A DNA stretch of 64,000 nucleotides from Phycisphaerales bacterium (GCA_018644725.1 JABGPZ010000060.1:21974-85973); one strand, 5' to 3'. Numbered from the stretch's first letter, positions 1 through 10,085 are shown. The notes: a model not told the origin generated them from the letters alone. Program-made: numbers and translations.

Positions 1-1138
1 TGCCCGCAGCGAGGGGCGTGACGCCCGAGAGCTTGTCGAGGCCCTGGCGAATTTGATCGATGTGCAGGTCTTCGGAAGGGCTGCCGTCGTCAGCGCCAAA
101 CTCTTCGATGCTGGCGTTGAGGTTGCCGGTGGCCCACATTTGGCCCGGGCCGACAGGGCGTTCGAGGAAGTCGTCGATGCCCTTGCCGAGATACATCTTG
201 AACGATTGATACGTCACGCGGTGGGCGCGGTCGCACAGGCGTGTGTTGAGCTCGTCCTGCAGCGGGATCATCGGCTCGACGTCGCTGAAGCCGGCATAAC
301 TGCCGGGCGCGGCGATGTTCTGGATGTGGACGATGGGCAGGCGCCCCAGGGCGTTGGGGCCTTGGGCAACGAGGCGGCGGTTTTCGTAGCGCTGCCACCA
401 GGAGGGCGAAAGGATCTCGACGATCTCGGTGGGCTTGGGCGACGAGGGTGTGCGGTTGAGCAGTCGGCGGATCGCGCCGGATTTGGTCGGCTCGGTACTC
501 GAGCGGAAGTAGCGCTGAACCCAGTAGCGAGTCTGGCGGTAGTTGTCCGATTCGAGGATCGGAATCACACGCGGCGCTTCGATGGGTTCCAGGCGCAGGT
601 TTCCTGCGGCGGCGATGGCGGTTTCGAGCGGGTCGTCGCTGGGGGGGATGGATTCTGCGAAGTTGGCGGGGACGCGCAGGGCGACATCGACAAATCCGTA
701 GACACTCGCGAAGAGGGCCATTTCTTCGAGGAGCAATTCCGAGCCGTTGGCGGCCAGGAGTGCGCCGAGGATTGCTTCGATGGCTTCGGCGCGAGCGGGG
801 TCGGTGGCGCGACTTCGAAGGGTGACACCGCGGCCGAAGAGATAGTCGACCATAGTGTTCACGCGCCATGCGATGTCGTTTTCGATGACGACTTCTTTGC
901 GGCCTGCGTTGGGGCCCGCGCCGGGTTCGCCCGTGATGCGCGGGGGAAGGCCTTCTTCCTGCGCAAGGCGATAGGCTCGGCCCTGTTCGCCGCTGGGGGC
1001 GGGGGTCATGGGGTTTCGGTAGTAGTTCCACAGCCGTCGGTAGAGCGGTTCCTGGGCGGGCGAAAGCTGATCGATCAGCCAACGGACATGCTCGTCGTGA
1101 AGTGTGGAATCCTGGAAGGGTGCAAGTTCAAATGTCAT
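1..1138 (-). CDS. Phage portal-like protein (SPP1 gp6-like), C-terminus truncated by left window edge
   Basis: I translated the minus strand from ATG at 1138 and found ~379 codons open to position 1 with no stop: MTFELAPFQDSTLHDEHVRWLIDQLSPAQEPLYRRLWNYYRNPM...RKEVVIENDIAWRVNTMVDYLFGRGVTLRS...GSYAGFSDVEPMIPLQDELNTRLCDRAHRVTYQSFKMYLGKG...VGPGQMWATGNLNASIEEFGADDGSPSEDLHIDQIRQGLDKLSGVTPLAAG. Resembles portal proteins in layout. Missing from the ORF track, probably because it has no stop in the window. Confidence 0.75.
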   Translation of the reverse strand, partial: MTFELAPFQDSTLHDEHVRWLIDQLSPAQEPLYRRLWNYYRNPMTPAPSGEQGRAYRLAQEEGLPPRITGEPGAGPNAGRKEVVIENDIAWRVNTMVDYLFGRGVTLRSRATDPARAEAIEAILGALLAANGSELLLEEMALFASVYGFVDVALRVPANFAESIPPSDDPLETAIAAAGNLRLEPIEAPRVIPILESDNYRQTRYWVQRYFRSSTEPTKSGAIRRLLNRTPSSPKPTEIVEILSPSWWQRYENRRLVAQGPNALGRLPIVHIQNIAAPGSYAGFSDVEPMIPLQDELNTRLCDRAHRVTYQSFKMYLGKGIDDFLERPVGPGQMWATGNLNASIEEFGADDGSPSEDLHIDQIRQGLDKLSGVTPLAAG

Positions 1139-1346
1139 AGTGGGGTCTCCTCACTCTTGGAGGAATGTCGCAATGCTATGCGCAAAAAGTGTGTCCTCTT
1201 TTTTTCGAGGTTCGTGGGAGGTGCATGAATAGGGAGTGGAAATTTTCGGACGGTTTTTTGCTCCGCGACAGGCTACGCAGAAATTCTGCGCGAGGGGCAT
1301 CGGCTTTTCCGTTTCAATCCCTCCCGCGCCGGAGTATGATGGTGCC

Positions 1347-1937
1347 ATGACGAAATTGATCAGCATCATGGGGCCCATTGGCGTGGGCAAGACGACTCTC
1401 GCAGAGCACCTCGCCGAAGAGCTGGGCGCGGAGTTGGTCCTCGAAGATTTTGCGGGCAATCCCTATTTGGCCGACAGTTGCAGGGGGCGCAATGATTTGA
1501 TCTTGCCGTCGCAGGTCTATTTTTTGATGACGCGCGCTCGGCAGTTGGCCCGGGAACACTGGGACTCGCGCGAGGGCCTGGCGGTGAGCGATTATGCGTT
1601 TTGTCAGGATGAGTTGTATGCCCGGCTGAAGCTCGTGCCGCAGGAGCTGGCGATCTATCGAGCGCTGCTGGAACCGACGATGGGGTTGGTGACGCGGCCT
1701 CGGGTGCTGATTCATCTCGACGCGCCGCTGGAGGTCCTCTGCGACCGGATCGCCGGACGCGGGCGGGAGTTTGAATCGTGGTACACCGAAGAATTTCTCG
1801 CCGCGCACCGTCAGGCGCACTGGGACTATCAGCCGCCGGCGGGGGTGAAATTGTTGCGGGTGAACACGGCCGAAAGCGATCTGCGCGAGGACTCGACGCG
1901 CGAAAAACTGGGCCGGATGATCCGCGCGGTGCTTTGA
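1347..1937 (+). CDS. Deoxynucleoside kinase family protein
   Basis: MTKLISIMGPIGVGKTTLAEHLAEELGAELVLEDFAGNPYL...; P-loop GPIGVGKTT, DYxFxQD-like motif (SDYAFCQDELYARL), lid-like RIAGRGREFE. Start moved to the internal ATG at 1347. Confidence 0.85.
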   Translation: MTKLISIMGPIGVGKTTLAEHLAEELGAELVLEDFAGNPYLADSCRGRNDLILPSQVYFLMTRARQLAREHWDSREGLAVSDYAFCQDELYARLKLVPQELAIYRALLEPTMGLVTRPRVLIHLDAPLEVLCDRIAGRGREFESWYTEEFLAAHRQAHWDYQPPAGVKLLRVNTAESDLREDSTREKLGRMIRAVL

Positions 1938-1981
1938 ATTGCCACAATCCATTTGCTCCCCAGCCCGGAAGTTGCTAGCAT

Positions 1982-3724
1982 GTGGCCATGTACAAATACT
2001 TTCTGACACTCCGCTACATGCTCAGCAAGTTCCTGCCCCACCTTTCGTCGTTGGGCGTGGCGCTGTGTGTGTTCCTGTCGCTGACGGTGATCAGCCTGTT
2101 CTCGGGATTCCTCGACAAGCTTGAAACGTCCGCGCGCGGACTTTTCGGCGAGATCATCATCGAAGCGCCCGGCGCGAACGGCATGCCCGACTATGATGCG
2201 TTTATCCAGTCTGTCACCGACGCGAAAACGGGCGTGGCCGAGGTTGCCGCCGCAGAGCCATTCATCATCAGCTATGGCATGTTGCGCCTCAAGGGCGATT
2301 CGACATTTCGTCAATATGTCCAGGTCGCGGGCATTCGCCTGCCGGGCCGTGAGAAAGTCAGTAGCTTTGCCGAAGGCCTGAAGGTTCAGCGTGGAGTCAA
2401 CGCGCCGACGTTCAATCCCACGGCCAAGCAAACCGTCGCGGCGATCAAGGCCGAGCAGAAGATCATGGCCGATGCGATCCTCAAAGACGTTCCGCAGCTC
2501 ACTAAGTTGCTGACGGCCAAAGAGCGTGAGGAGATTCGCAAAGACCCCGGGATGGCGGTGCGATTGTTCTTGCGGAAGGAATTGACCTTGACGGCCGCCC
2601 AGTCGCGGTTCCGCGAGGAGTGTTATCATGCGAGCACGCTATTGCTGGGAGCGCGCAGGCGACTGGCGGCTCAGGACCGCGTGCTGCCCATGATTGCGGC
2701 GGCACAAAAGGCCCTCGACGAGGCCATCGCCAACAAGGCCAGTGTGACCGAGATTGATGACCGGCGCGAGAACCTCGAAGATTTGCAAGATGCATATGAG
2801 GTGGTCCCCGATGAGTATTCGGTGATTATCGGTTCGGAAATTCCGAGTTTGACGTTCCCGAGTCCTTCGGGCGAGATGATCCGTAGGATTGGCCCGGGCC
2901 ACCAGATGACGCTGTATGTGTTTCCGGCCGGGAGAAATCCCAGCAAGGCCGATTTCTCGCCGGAAATTCGCATGTTCAAGATTACCGACGCAAACGAGTC
3001 GGGCGTGTTCAGCATCGACAAACTGTTCATCTATGTCCCGTTTGAAACGCTCCAGACCCTGAGCTATATGGATGCGAACCCCACGTCGAGTGTGCCTACG
3101 CGTGCGCGGTGCAGCCAGATTCACATGCGCGTGAGCGGTGACGGTAGCGAGGAACACCTCCAGGCCGTCGCGGCGAAAGTGCGCGAAACCCTTGCGAAGT
3201 TCATGCAATCACATCCGGGGATGGCCGCAGCCAAGCCGACCGTGCAAACTTGGCGCGAACGACAGGCGCAGGTTCTTCAGCCGCTCCAGCAACAGCGGAT
3301 GCTCGCGATTTTCGCGTTGATCCTGATTTCGCTGGTGGCGGTGGTTCTGATTTTCGCGATCCTCTATATGATGACGGTGCAGAAGACCCGCGAGATCGGG
3401 TTGCTCAAGGCACTCGGCGCGTCGAATTCCGGCGTGGCGGGGCTGTTCTTCATCTTCGGGTCGACGATCGGCGTGGCGGGGTCAGCCATCGGCGTGGGCC
3501 TGGCCTATCTCGTGGTGACGAACATCAACGCGGTGCAGTCGGCGCTGGGCCTGCAGGTCTTTACGCGGCGGACGCACCTGTTCAATGAGATTCCCAACAC
3601 GATGGACTGGAACGCGGCGATTTGGGTGGTCGGCGGGGCGATTCTCGCGGGCCTGCTCGGCGCGCTGATTCCTGCCCTTCGCGCGGCCTGGAAACAACCC
3701 GTCGCAGCACTCCGATACGAATAG
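1982..3724 (+). CDS. LolC/E- or MacB-like ABC transporter permease (FtsX family)
   Basis: N-terminal TM, large extracytoplasmic domain, C-terminal three-TM FtsX-like region (ILYMMTVQKTREIGLLKALGAS...). An alternative ATG lies at 1988. Confidence 0.8.
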   Translation: MAMYKYFLTLRYMLSKFLPHLSSLGVALCVFLSLTVISLFSGFLDKLETSARGLFGEIIIEAPGANGMPDYDAFIQSVTDAKTGVAEVAAAEPFIISYGMLRLKGDSTFRQYVQVAGIRLPGREKVSSFAEGLKVQRGVNAPTFNPTAKQTVAAIKAEQKIMADAILKDVPQLTKLLTAKEREEIRKDPGMAVRLFLRKELTLTAAQSRFREECYHASTLLLGARRRLAAQDRVLPMIAAAQKALDEAIANKASVTEIDDRRENLEDLQDAYEVVPDEYSVIIGSEIPSLTFPSPSGEMIRRIGPGHQMTLYVFPAGRNPSKADFSPEIRMFKITDANESGVFSIDKLFIYVPFETLQTLSYMDANPTSSVPTRARCSQIHMRVSGDGSEEHLQAVAAKVRETLAKFMQSHPGMAAAKPTVQTWRERQAQVLQPLQQQRMLAIFALILISLVAVVLIFAILYMMTVQKTREIGLLKALGASNSGVAGLFFIFGSTIGVAGSAIGVGLAYLVVTNINAVQSALGLQVFTRRTHLFNEIPNTMDWNAAIWVVGGAILAGLLGALIPALRAAWKQPVAALRYE

Positions 3725-3750
3725 GCACTGCGCGAATTCCGCATAGACAC

Positions 3751-3781
3751 AAAAAAACCTTCCCAATGGAAGGTTTTTTTA
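3751..3781. terminator. Rho-independent, bidirectional-type terminator
   Basis: AAAAAAACCTTCC-CAAT-GGAAGGTTTTTTT hairpin between the permease gene and tRNA-Asp. Confidence 0.8.
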
Positions 3782-3783
3782 AA

Positions 3784-3857
3784 CGAGGCAGACGGGACTC
3801 GAACCCGCAACCTCCGGCGTGACAGGCCGGTGCGCTAACCAATTGTGCTACTGCCCC
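3784..3857 (-). tRNA. tRNA-Asp (GTC)
   Basis: Reverse complement GGGGCAGTAGCACAATTGGTTAGCGCACCGGCCTGTCACGCCGGAGGTTGCGGGTTCGAGTCCCGTCTGCCTCG; acceptor stem GGGGCAG/CTGCCTC, anticodon loop CTGTCAC, T-arm GGTTCGAGTCC; CCA not encoded. Confidence 0.92.
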
Positions 3858-4168
3858 GTTCGTTCGCCACGGTTGGCGACGGGAGGAGGATTATACTTAC
3901 CGCGCGAAAATTGTCAACCGCTCTTTGCAAATTTTTGGGAATTTCTTTCTCAAACCCACAAATCGCGGCCCCGAAGGGCTTCATTCTGTGTTTTCTTTCA
4001 AAAACGAAAATAGTACTTGCAAAATTTTCTAAATTCGCTTCAATAGATGGCTTCTTCCTGCGTTGATCACAGGAGAGCTAGAAACCAATGGACCCCTATC
4101 GCGCCTCGCTTTGGGAGCTACTTTATCGTGGCCTCGAGTCGAGCGCTTACCCCAAGGAGATTGGATTG

Positions 4169-5473
4169 ATGAGTCAGCATACCAAGATTTCACGCCGACG
4201 GTTTTTGACCTCGGCCACCGCCGCGGCAGCGTTGCCGATGATTGTTCCTTCCAGTGTATTTGGCGCCAATGCCCCCAGCGAGCGGATCGAACTGGCGGGG
4301 ATCGGCATGGGCGGCCGTGGCGTGGGGAATATGAAAAACCTGATGAACCAAAAAGGTGTTCAGGTCGTTGCGACGTGTGATGCGGACCTCCTTAAGGCCC
4401 AGAGCTTTGCGCGATACGCTGAGGGCAAGCAGGGGCAAAAGGGCGTCAAGGTTTATCAGGACTACCGCGAGCTTCTCGCGAAGACGTCCTGTGACGCGGT
4501 GATGATTGGCACGCCGGACCACCTTCATGCCGTGATCGGTATTGCCTGTGCCAATGCGGGCAAGGACATCTATGGCGAAAAGCCGTTCGCGCGCTACATC
4601 AAAGAAGGCCGCGCACTGGTCAATGCCGTCGAACGCAATGGTGTGATTTGGCAGACCGGCAGCTGGCAGCGTAGCAAGAAGAGTTTCCGCCATGCGTGCG
4701 AGCTCGTTCGCAATGGCCACATGGGCAAGATCACGAAGATTACCATCGGCTTGCCCGCAGGTTGGGGCAGCTACGACAAGTACAAGGCTCCCATCAAGCC
4801 GCAGGCGGTTCCCAAGACTTTGGACTATGATTTGTGGCTTGGCCCGGCGCCGTGGTCTCCCTACTACAAAGAGAAGGTTACCTATTCCTGGCGCCTGATC
4901 AGCGATTATGGCGGCGGCAAGCTGCTCGACTGGATTGGTCACCACGGCGACATCGCTCAGTGGGGCCTTGGCCGCGACAATTCTGGCCCGTGCAAGTGTA
5001 CCCCCGGCAAGATTACCTATCCCACGCACGGCCTTTTCGACACGCCGATCCAATACAAATACACCCTCGAATATGATGATGGCATTGAGGTCGAAATTGG
5101 TGACGACAAGCAGGTGCCCAAGGGGTGCCGGTTCTGGAATGACAAGGGCGAATGGCTGGAGGTTTCTCGCAGTGATCTCACGGCGTCGAATAAGGCGTTG
5201 CTCAAGACCGTCATTGGTCCGGGCGAAACGCGATTGTACCATTCGAGCGACCACGAAGCCAACTGGACCAGCTGCATCCGGTCTCGCAAGCAGACCATCA
5301 CACCAGCAGAAACCGCGCACCGTTCGGTGACGCTGGGGCACTTGTGCCTGATCGCCGAACGCCTCGGGCGGACGGTCAACTTCGATCCCAAGACGGAATC
5401 GTTCCTCAAAGATCCCGCCGCACAGGCCCTCACGCAACGCGCATACCGCGCTGGCTGGGAACTGCCGCTGTAG
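4169..5473 (+). CDS. Gfo/Idh/MocA family oxidoreductase with Tat-like signal
   Basis: MSQHTKISRRRFLTSATAAAALPM (twin Arg), ...GIGMGGRGVGNM..., GEKPFARYIKEGR, WLGPAPWSPYYKEK. AAGGAG RBS upstream of ATG 4169. Confidence 0.88.
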   Translation: MSQHTKISRRRFLTSATAAAALPMIVPSSVFGANAPSERIELAGIGMGGRGVGNMKNLMNQKGVQVVATCDADLLKAQSFARYAEGKQGQKGVKVYQDYRELLAKTSCDAVMIGTPDHLHAVIGIACANAGKDIYGEKPFARYIKEGRALVNAVERNGVIWQTGSWQRSKKSFRHACELVRNGHMGKITKITIGLPAGWGSYDKYKAPIKPQAVPKTLDYDLWLGPAPWSPYYKEKVTYSWRLISDYGGGKLLDWIGHHGDIAQWGLGRDNSGPCKCTPGKITYPTHGLFDTPIQYKYTLEYDDGIEVEIGDDKQVPKGCRFWNDKGEWLEVSRSDLTASNKALLKTVIGPGETRLYHSSDHEANWTSCIRSRKQTITPAETAHRSVTLGHLCLIAERLGRTVNFDPKTESFLKDPAAQALTQRAYRAGWELPL

Positions 5474-5514
5474 CTTCGACCCCTTTTCGATAGACCTCTC
5501 ATAAGGATATACCC

Positions 5515-8500
5515 ATGAAGACAAAATATACCATACTGCTGCTCCTGCTGGCGACGACGTTCGCTGTCGCGGCCAAGCCGATTGCAAAACTCGAATCGTT
5601 CCAATTCAATCCGGACCAACAAAAGGTTCTCACACCGATTGAAAAGTCCATCTGGCAGACCAAGCCCGCCGACCGTGCCAATTGGGAAGCCAAGCTTCTC
5701 GCGACGCTTGAGTCGCCCAAGGCGACCGTTGACGGCAAGATCATCATTCTTCGCCGCCTGCTTCCGTCCGTGATTTCCGAGAAGAGCGTCGCTGTTGTCG
5801 CGCCGCTGCTGCTCGATGCAAAGCTCACCGATGACGCCCGTGGCGTGCTGCAGAATTATGATGCACCCTCGGCCGCAGAAGCCCTTCTTGCCGCACTCCC
5901 CAAGGCTAAGGGCAAAACCAAGCTGGGCCTCGTTCAGTCGCTCGGTTTGTGCCGCAGCCCTGCTGCTGTCGCGGCGGTCAAGGCTGCGCTCTATAGTGAT
6001 TCGTGCGACGCGAGCCTGATGCGTGCCTGCCTGACGGCCCTCGGCAACATTGGCGACAAAGCCGCTGGCGAGCATCTCCTCGGCATCCAAGGCTTCAAGG
6101 CCTTCCAGACGACGCTGAATGACGCGACGCTGATTGCCTCGGCGCACCTCGCCGCAGAAGGCCAATCTGGACTTGCCACAAAGCTCGCCAAGAAGGTGTA
6201 TGCGGGCGAGGCTGCAACAACGGGTCAAAAGAATTCAGCGCTCCGGTGTTTGCTGAAGGCCGATCCAGTTGCCTCGGTTGGACAAGTGATTCAGGTGGCA
6301 AAAGACAACAAGTACGCCAAAGCACTTTTGGGCATGATGCCTGCGGGCAAGGCCTGCACCATCGCGTTTGGCGAGACATTGATTAAGCAGAATGCGTTGG
6401 CAGAACCGGGGATGCTCCAGCTGTTGTTGGACCGTGAAGATCCCGCAGCCATGCCTGTTGTTTGTGAGGCGCTCAAAGGCAAGCTCGCTTCGAGCGACCG
6501 GGATGCGGCGATGGAATTCGTTGGCCAATTCGGAGCCCTGTCCGACTTGGGCTGGTTACTCAAAGAATTCAAGGCAGGCAACAAGACGGCCGCGGAGGCG
6601 TTGATGGCTCTCAATGCCGACGGCGTCGAAGACGAACTGCTCGCCAAGGCCGAAACCGATGCATCACTCATCGCGATTCTTGCTGGGCGCAGAGCCCAAG
6701 CGGCATTGCCGATGATGATTGCCCAGCTCAAGAAACCCACCAACTCCAGCGCGGTCAAGGCTGCTGCCAGCGCTGTCCCTGTGATGGCAGGCGAAAAAGA
6801 CCTTCCCGCATTGATTGATGCGCTGCTGGCGAATCCCAAATCGACCGTCACCAAGGTCGTCGTTGCCGTCGCCGTCAAGGGTAAGGGCTCGGCTCAGACG
6901 GCCGGCTTGGTCGCTGCGATGCCTAAGGCATCGGCGAAGGCGCAAGGCGAACTTCTCTCCGCGTTGGCACAGATCGGCGGGGGCGATGCCCTCAAGGCCG
7001 TCAAGGCCCAGATGGCCTCCAAGGACGAAGCCGTTGCCGACGCCGCCACTCGCGCACTGTGCGGCTGGAAGTCTGTCGAAGCGATGGGCGAGCTGAAAAC
7101 GCTCGCAGCCTCCACCAAGAACGCGACGTACAAAGTTCTCGCGGTGCGCGGCTATCTCACGCTGGCGGACACGCAGCTTGATTCCCGTCGCGGCGGGACC
7201 AAGTCCAATGTCGCGACGATCGGCAAGATTCTTCCTCAGTGCAGCCGCCCGGAAGAAAAGCGCATGGCCATCAGCATCCTGAAAAAATGCTATTGCAGCG
7301 AATCGATTGCGATGCTGAAAACGCTGGCCAAGGACGAAGCCGTCGCCAAGGAAGCCGCCGACGCGATCAAGGCCGCCGACAAAAAGAACAAGCCGAAGAA
7401 GTCCAAAAACAAAAAGAAGTCGTCCAAGAAATCGAGTGCGGGAAATGACGCCGCTTTTTCCACGGCCCCCTCTACCACATCTTCTGCTCCAGTCAAAAAA
7501 ACCAAAAAGACCAAAAAAGCCAAAGAGCCTAAAAAGATCGAAGAGCTTAACCAGGCCGCACCCGTCACCGAAAAATGGGTCAGCCTCTTTGATGGCAAAA
7601 CCCTCACGGGCTGGGAGCGCCACGGTGGCAAGGCGGACTACAAAGTCGAAGATGGTGCGATTGTCGGCACGTCGCGCCCCAAGACGCCCAACACGTTCCT
7701 CTGCACCACCCGCGAATATGGGGACTTTGCCCTCGAATATGAATACTTCCCGCACGACCACCTCAACTGCGGCGTGCAGTTCCGCAGCAAGATTCGCGAA
7801 AAAGATGACCGCGTGTATGGCTACCAATGCGAAATCGACCCGTCGAGTCGCGCGTGGAGCGCGGGCGTGTTCGGTGAAGCGAGTCGCGGCTGGCTGAACC
7901 CGGTCGAATGCCCCAAGGCCCAGGCCGCCTACAAGCCCGGCGAGTGGAACAAGGTGCGCATCGTCTGCATCGGCCACTCGATCCGGACCTATCTCAATGG
8001 CGTGCCCGTCGCGGACCTGTTCGACAAGGATGAAAAAGAAGGCATCATCGGCCTGCAGGTCCACAGCGTGGGTAAGAACAATACTCCGATGAGCATCAAA
8101 TGGCGCAACCTGCGCATCATGGAACTCGCCCCGACCAACACCGTCGCACTGTTGGACGCGCCGGCTGACTCGATGGGCAAGGTTGCCCCGCGCGGCGCGA
8201 CGGTTCTGATCGCACCCGGCAAGGGTCTCGACGCGTGGACTGTCAGCAGCTATAAGCCCAAATGGATGACCAACCAGCAAAAAGGCAAACTGCAGTGGAC
8301 CGTGGATACGAAGACGGGCATCGCTACCGTGAAACCAAAAACTGGCAGCATGGTCAGCAAGAAAAAATTCGGCGCGCAACGGATTCATGTCGAATTCTGC
8401 ACACCGGAGTCGACGGAAACCTCACCCGAGAAATCGGGCAATTCGGGCATCTTCATTCAGGATCGCTACGAGTTGCAGATTTGCAACACCGCCGGCCTCA

Positions 8501-8874
8501 AGCCCGAAGCGCAGTACTGCGGCGGCATCTATCGCCAGCGTAAACCCGACGTCAATGCTGCGAAAAAACCCGGCGAGTGGCAGGTCTATGACATCTACTT
8601 CATTCCCGCGAAATTCAAGGGTAAGAAGAAAGTCGCCAATGCCCGCGTGAGCGCCAAGCTCAACGGCCAATGGATTCACCGCGATGCGGCCATCACGGGA
8701 AATACTGGCCCGGGTCCCAAAGAGGACGCGTCCAATCAGTCGCTGGTGTTGCAGGATCACGGCCAAGAGGTGAAGTTCCGCAATGTCTGGGTCTGCGATC
8801 TGGACCATCCCGAAACACTCGGCCAGTATGACCCTCGCAAAAAAGGCGCGGACCGCAACTCCCGCATGAAGTAG
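5515..8874 (+). CDS. HEAT-repeat protein fused to two DUF1080 (3-keto-disaccharide hydrolase-like) domains
   Basis: Signal peptide; ~600 aa Ala-rich helical repeats; Lys-rich linker (KKNKPKKSKNKKKSSKK...KKTKKTKKAKEPKK); DUF1080-like FVSLFDGKTLTGWE-type start (WVSLFDGKTLTGWERHGG) and a second domain with SGNSGIFIQDRYELQICN...YGG-like GGIYRQ. Confidence 0.85.
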   Translation: MKTKYTILLLLLATTFAVAAKPIAKLESFQFNPDQQKVLTPIEKSIWQTKPADRANWEAKLLATLESPKATVDGKIIILRRLLPSVISEKSVAVVAPLLLDAKLTDDARGVLQNYDAPSAAEALLAALPKAKGKTKLGLVQSLGLCRSPAAVAAVKAALYSDSCDASLMRACLTALGNIGDKAAGEHLLGIQGFKAFQTTLNDATLIASAHLAAEGQSGLATKLAKKVYAGEAATTGQKNSALRCLLKADPVASVGQVIQVAKDNKYAKALLGMMPAGKACTIAFGETLIKQNALAEPGMLQLLLDREDPAAMPVVCEALKGKLASSDRDAAMEFVGQFGALSDLGWLLKEFKAGNKTAAEALMALNADGVEDELLAKAETDASLIAILAGRRAQAALPMMIAQLKKPTNSSAVKAAASAVPVMAGEKDLPALIDALLANPKSTVTKVVVAVAVKGKGSAQTAGLVAAMPKASAKAQGELLSALAQIGGGDALKAVKAQMASKDEAVADAATRALCGWKSVEAMGELKTLAASTKNATYKVLAVRGYLTLADTQLDSRRGGTKSNVATIGKILPQCSRPEEKRMAISILKKCYCSESIAMLKTLAKDEAVAKEAADAIKAADKKNKPKKSKNKKKSSKKSSAGNDAAFSTAPSTTSSAPVKKTKKTKKAKEPKKIEELNQAAPVTEKWVSLFDGKTLTGWERHGGKADYKVEDGAIVGTSRPKTPNTFLCTTREYGDFALEYEYFPHDHLNCGVQFRSKIREKDDRVYGYQCEIDPSSRAWSAGVFGEASRGWLNPVECPKAQAAYKPGEWNKVRIVCIGHSIRTYLNGVPVADLFDKDEKEGIIGLQVHSVGKNNTPMSIKWRNLRIMELAPTNTVALLDAPADSMGKVAPRGATVLIAPGKGLDAWTVSSYKPKWMTNQQKGKLQWTVDTKTGIATVKPKTGSMVSKKKFGAQRIHVEFCTPESTETSPEKSGNSGIFIQDRYELQICNTAGLKPEAQYCGGIYRQRKPDVNAAKKPGEWQVYDIYFIPAKFKGKKKVANARVSAKLNGQWIHRDAAITGNTGPGPKEDASNQSLVLQDHGQEVKFRNVWVCDLDHPETLGQYDPRKKGADRNSRMK

Positions 8875-8891
8875 AAAGGCGACACGACGAC

Positions 8892-10061
8892 ATGAGTGAA
8901 CCAGAAGTGATTCGTATCGGTATCGTCGGCTTCGGGTCGATCGCACGCGTCCACGCGGGCTATTTGCTCGCGGGCGAAGTGCCCGGCGCGGTGTTGTCGG
9001 CGGTGTCGTCGATTGATGAACCCGGCCAGGCTGCCGCACGAGAACTCGGCGGCGAGATTGCCGTGTTCGCTTCGGCGGCGGAGATGTATGCAGCGGGCGC
9101 GTGTGACGCGGCGCTGATTTGCACACCGCACAAGGCGCACCCTGCGTGCGCGATGGAAGCGATGCAGGCCGGCGTGGCCGTCCTCAGCGAAAAACCCGCC
9201 GGCGTGGAACCCGCATCCGTCGCCGCGATGAACGATGCCGCCGACGAGGCAGGCGTCGCATTCAGCATGATGTATCACTGGCGCACGAGCGGGCTGTATC
9301 AAACCCTCAAGCGCCTGCTCGACGAGGACACCCTCGGCGCGATCAAGCGCATTCACTGGAGCGTGACGAACTGGTATCGCACGCAGGCCTATTACGACGC
9401 GAGCAGCTGGCGCGCAACGTGGGAAGGCGAGGGCGGCGGCGCGACGATCAATCAATCCGCACACCAACTCGACCTGTGGCAGTGGCTGTTCGGGCTGCCG
9501 ACGCGCCTGCGCGCGTTTTGCGGCTTTGGAAAATATCACGACATCGAGGTCGAGGACGACGTCACGGCCTATATGGAATATGACTCGGGCACGACGGCGA
9601 CGTTCATCGCCTCGACCGGCGAAGCGCCCGGCGAAAGCCGTCTGGTGATTCACGGCGATCTCGGGAAGATTGTTGTCGAGGACGACACGATCACGCTGTG
9701 GAAAAACGCCATCTCCGAGCGGGCCCACAACGCCTCCGACCCGACGGGCTTCGAATTGCCCGCATGCGAAAAAACAGTCGTCGACTATCCCGAAGGCACA
9801 CCCGCGCACGCGCTGGTGACGGCCGACTTCGTTACTCATCTTCGCACCGGTTCTCCGCTACTCGTCGATGGCCGCGATGGCCTCGCGAGCATGCAGCTGG
9901 TCAACGCGATGATTCTCAGCGGCTGGACGGACGAGTGGTGCAGCCTGCCCGTCGATGCCGAAACCTATAACAAACACCTCGCCGAGCACATCGCCAACTC
10001 CGCCGGCAAGGCCGAAACAACCGCGACGACCCTCGACATGAGCAAGTCGTTCAGCTACTAA
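8892..10061 (+). CDS. Gfo/Idh/MocA family oxidoreductase
   Basis: IRIGIVGFGSIARVHAGYLLAGEVPGAVL...CTPHKAHPACAMEAMQAGVAVLSEKPAGVEPASVAAM; Rossmann GxGxxA and EKP motif. Confidence 0.9.
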   Translation: MSEPEVIRIGIVGFGSIARVHAGYLLAGEVPGAVLSAVSSIDEPGQAAARELGGEIAVFASAAEMYAAGACDAALICTPHKAHPACAMEAMQAGVAVLSEKPAGVEPASVAAMNDAADEAGVAFSMMYHWRTSGLYQTLKRLLDEDTLGAIKRIHWSVTNWYRTQAYYDASSWRATWEGEGGGATINQSAHQLDLWQWLFGLPTRLRAFCGFGKYHDIEVEDDVTAYMEYDSGTTATFIASTGEAPGESRLVIHGDLGKIVVEDDTITLWKNAISERAHNASDPTGFELPACEKTVVDYPEGTPAHALVTADFVTHLRTGSPLLVDGRDGLASMQLVNAMILSGWTDEWCSLPVDAETYNKHLAEHIANSAGKAETTATTLDMSKSFSY

Positions 10062-10085
10062 ATTCACACAGAGTAAGGACCAGAC

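Noticed and set aside
53-1228. Track ORFs 53..1228 (+) and 90..1082 (-) as coding regions
   Set aside because: Compositionally biased shadow frames; a third frame on the minus strand (1-1138) gives a coherent portal-like protein.
1-1937. Calling a complete prophage or gene transfer agent
   Set aside because: Only one truncated portal-like gene is inside the window; the deoxynucleoside kinase alone is not diagnostic.
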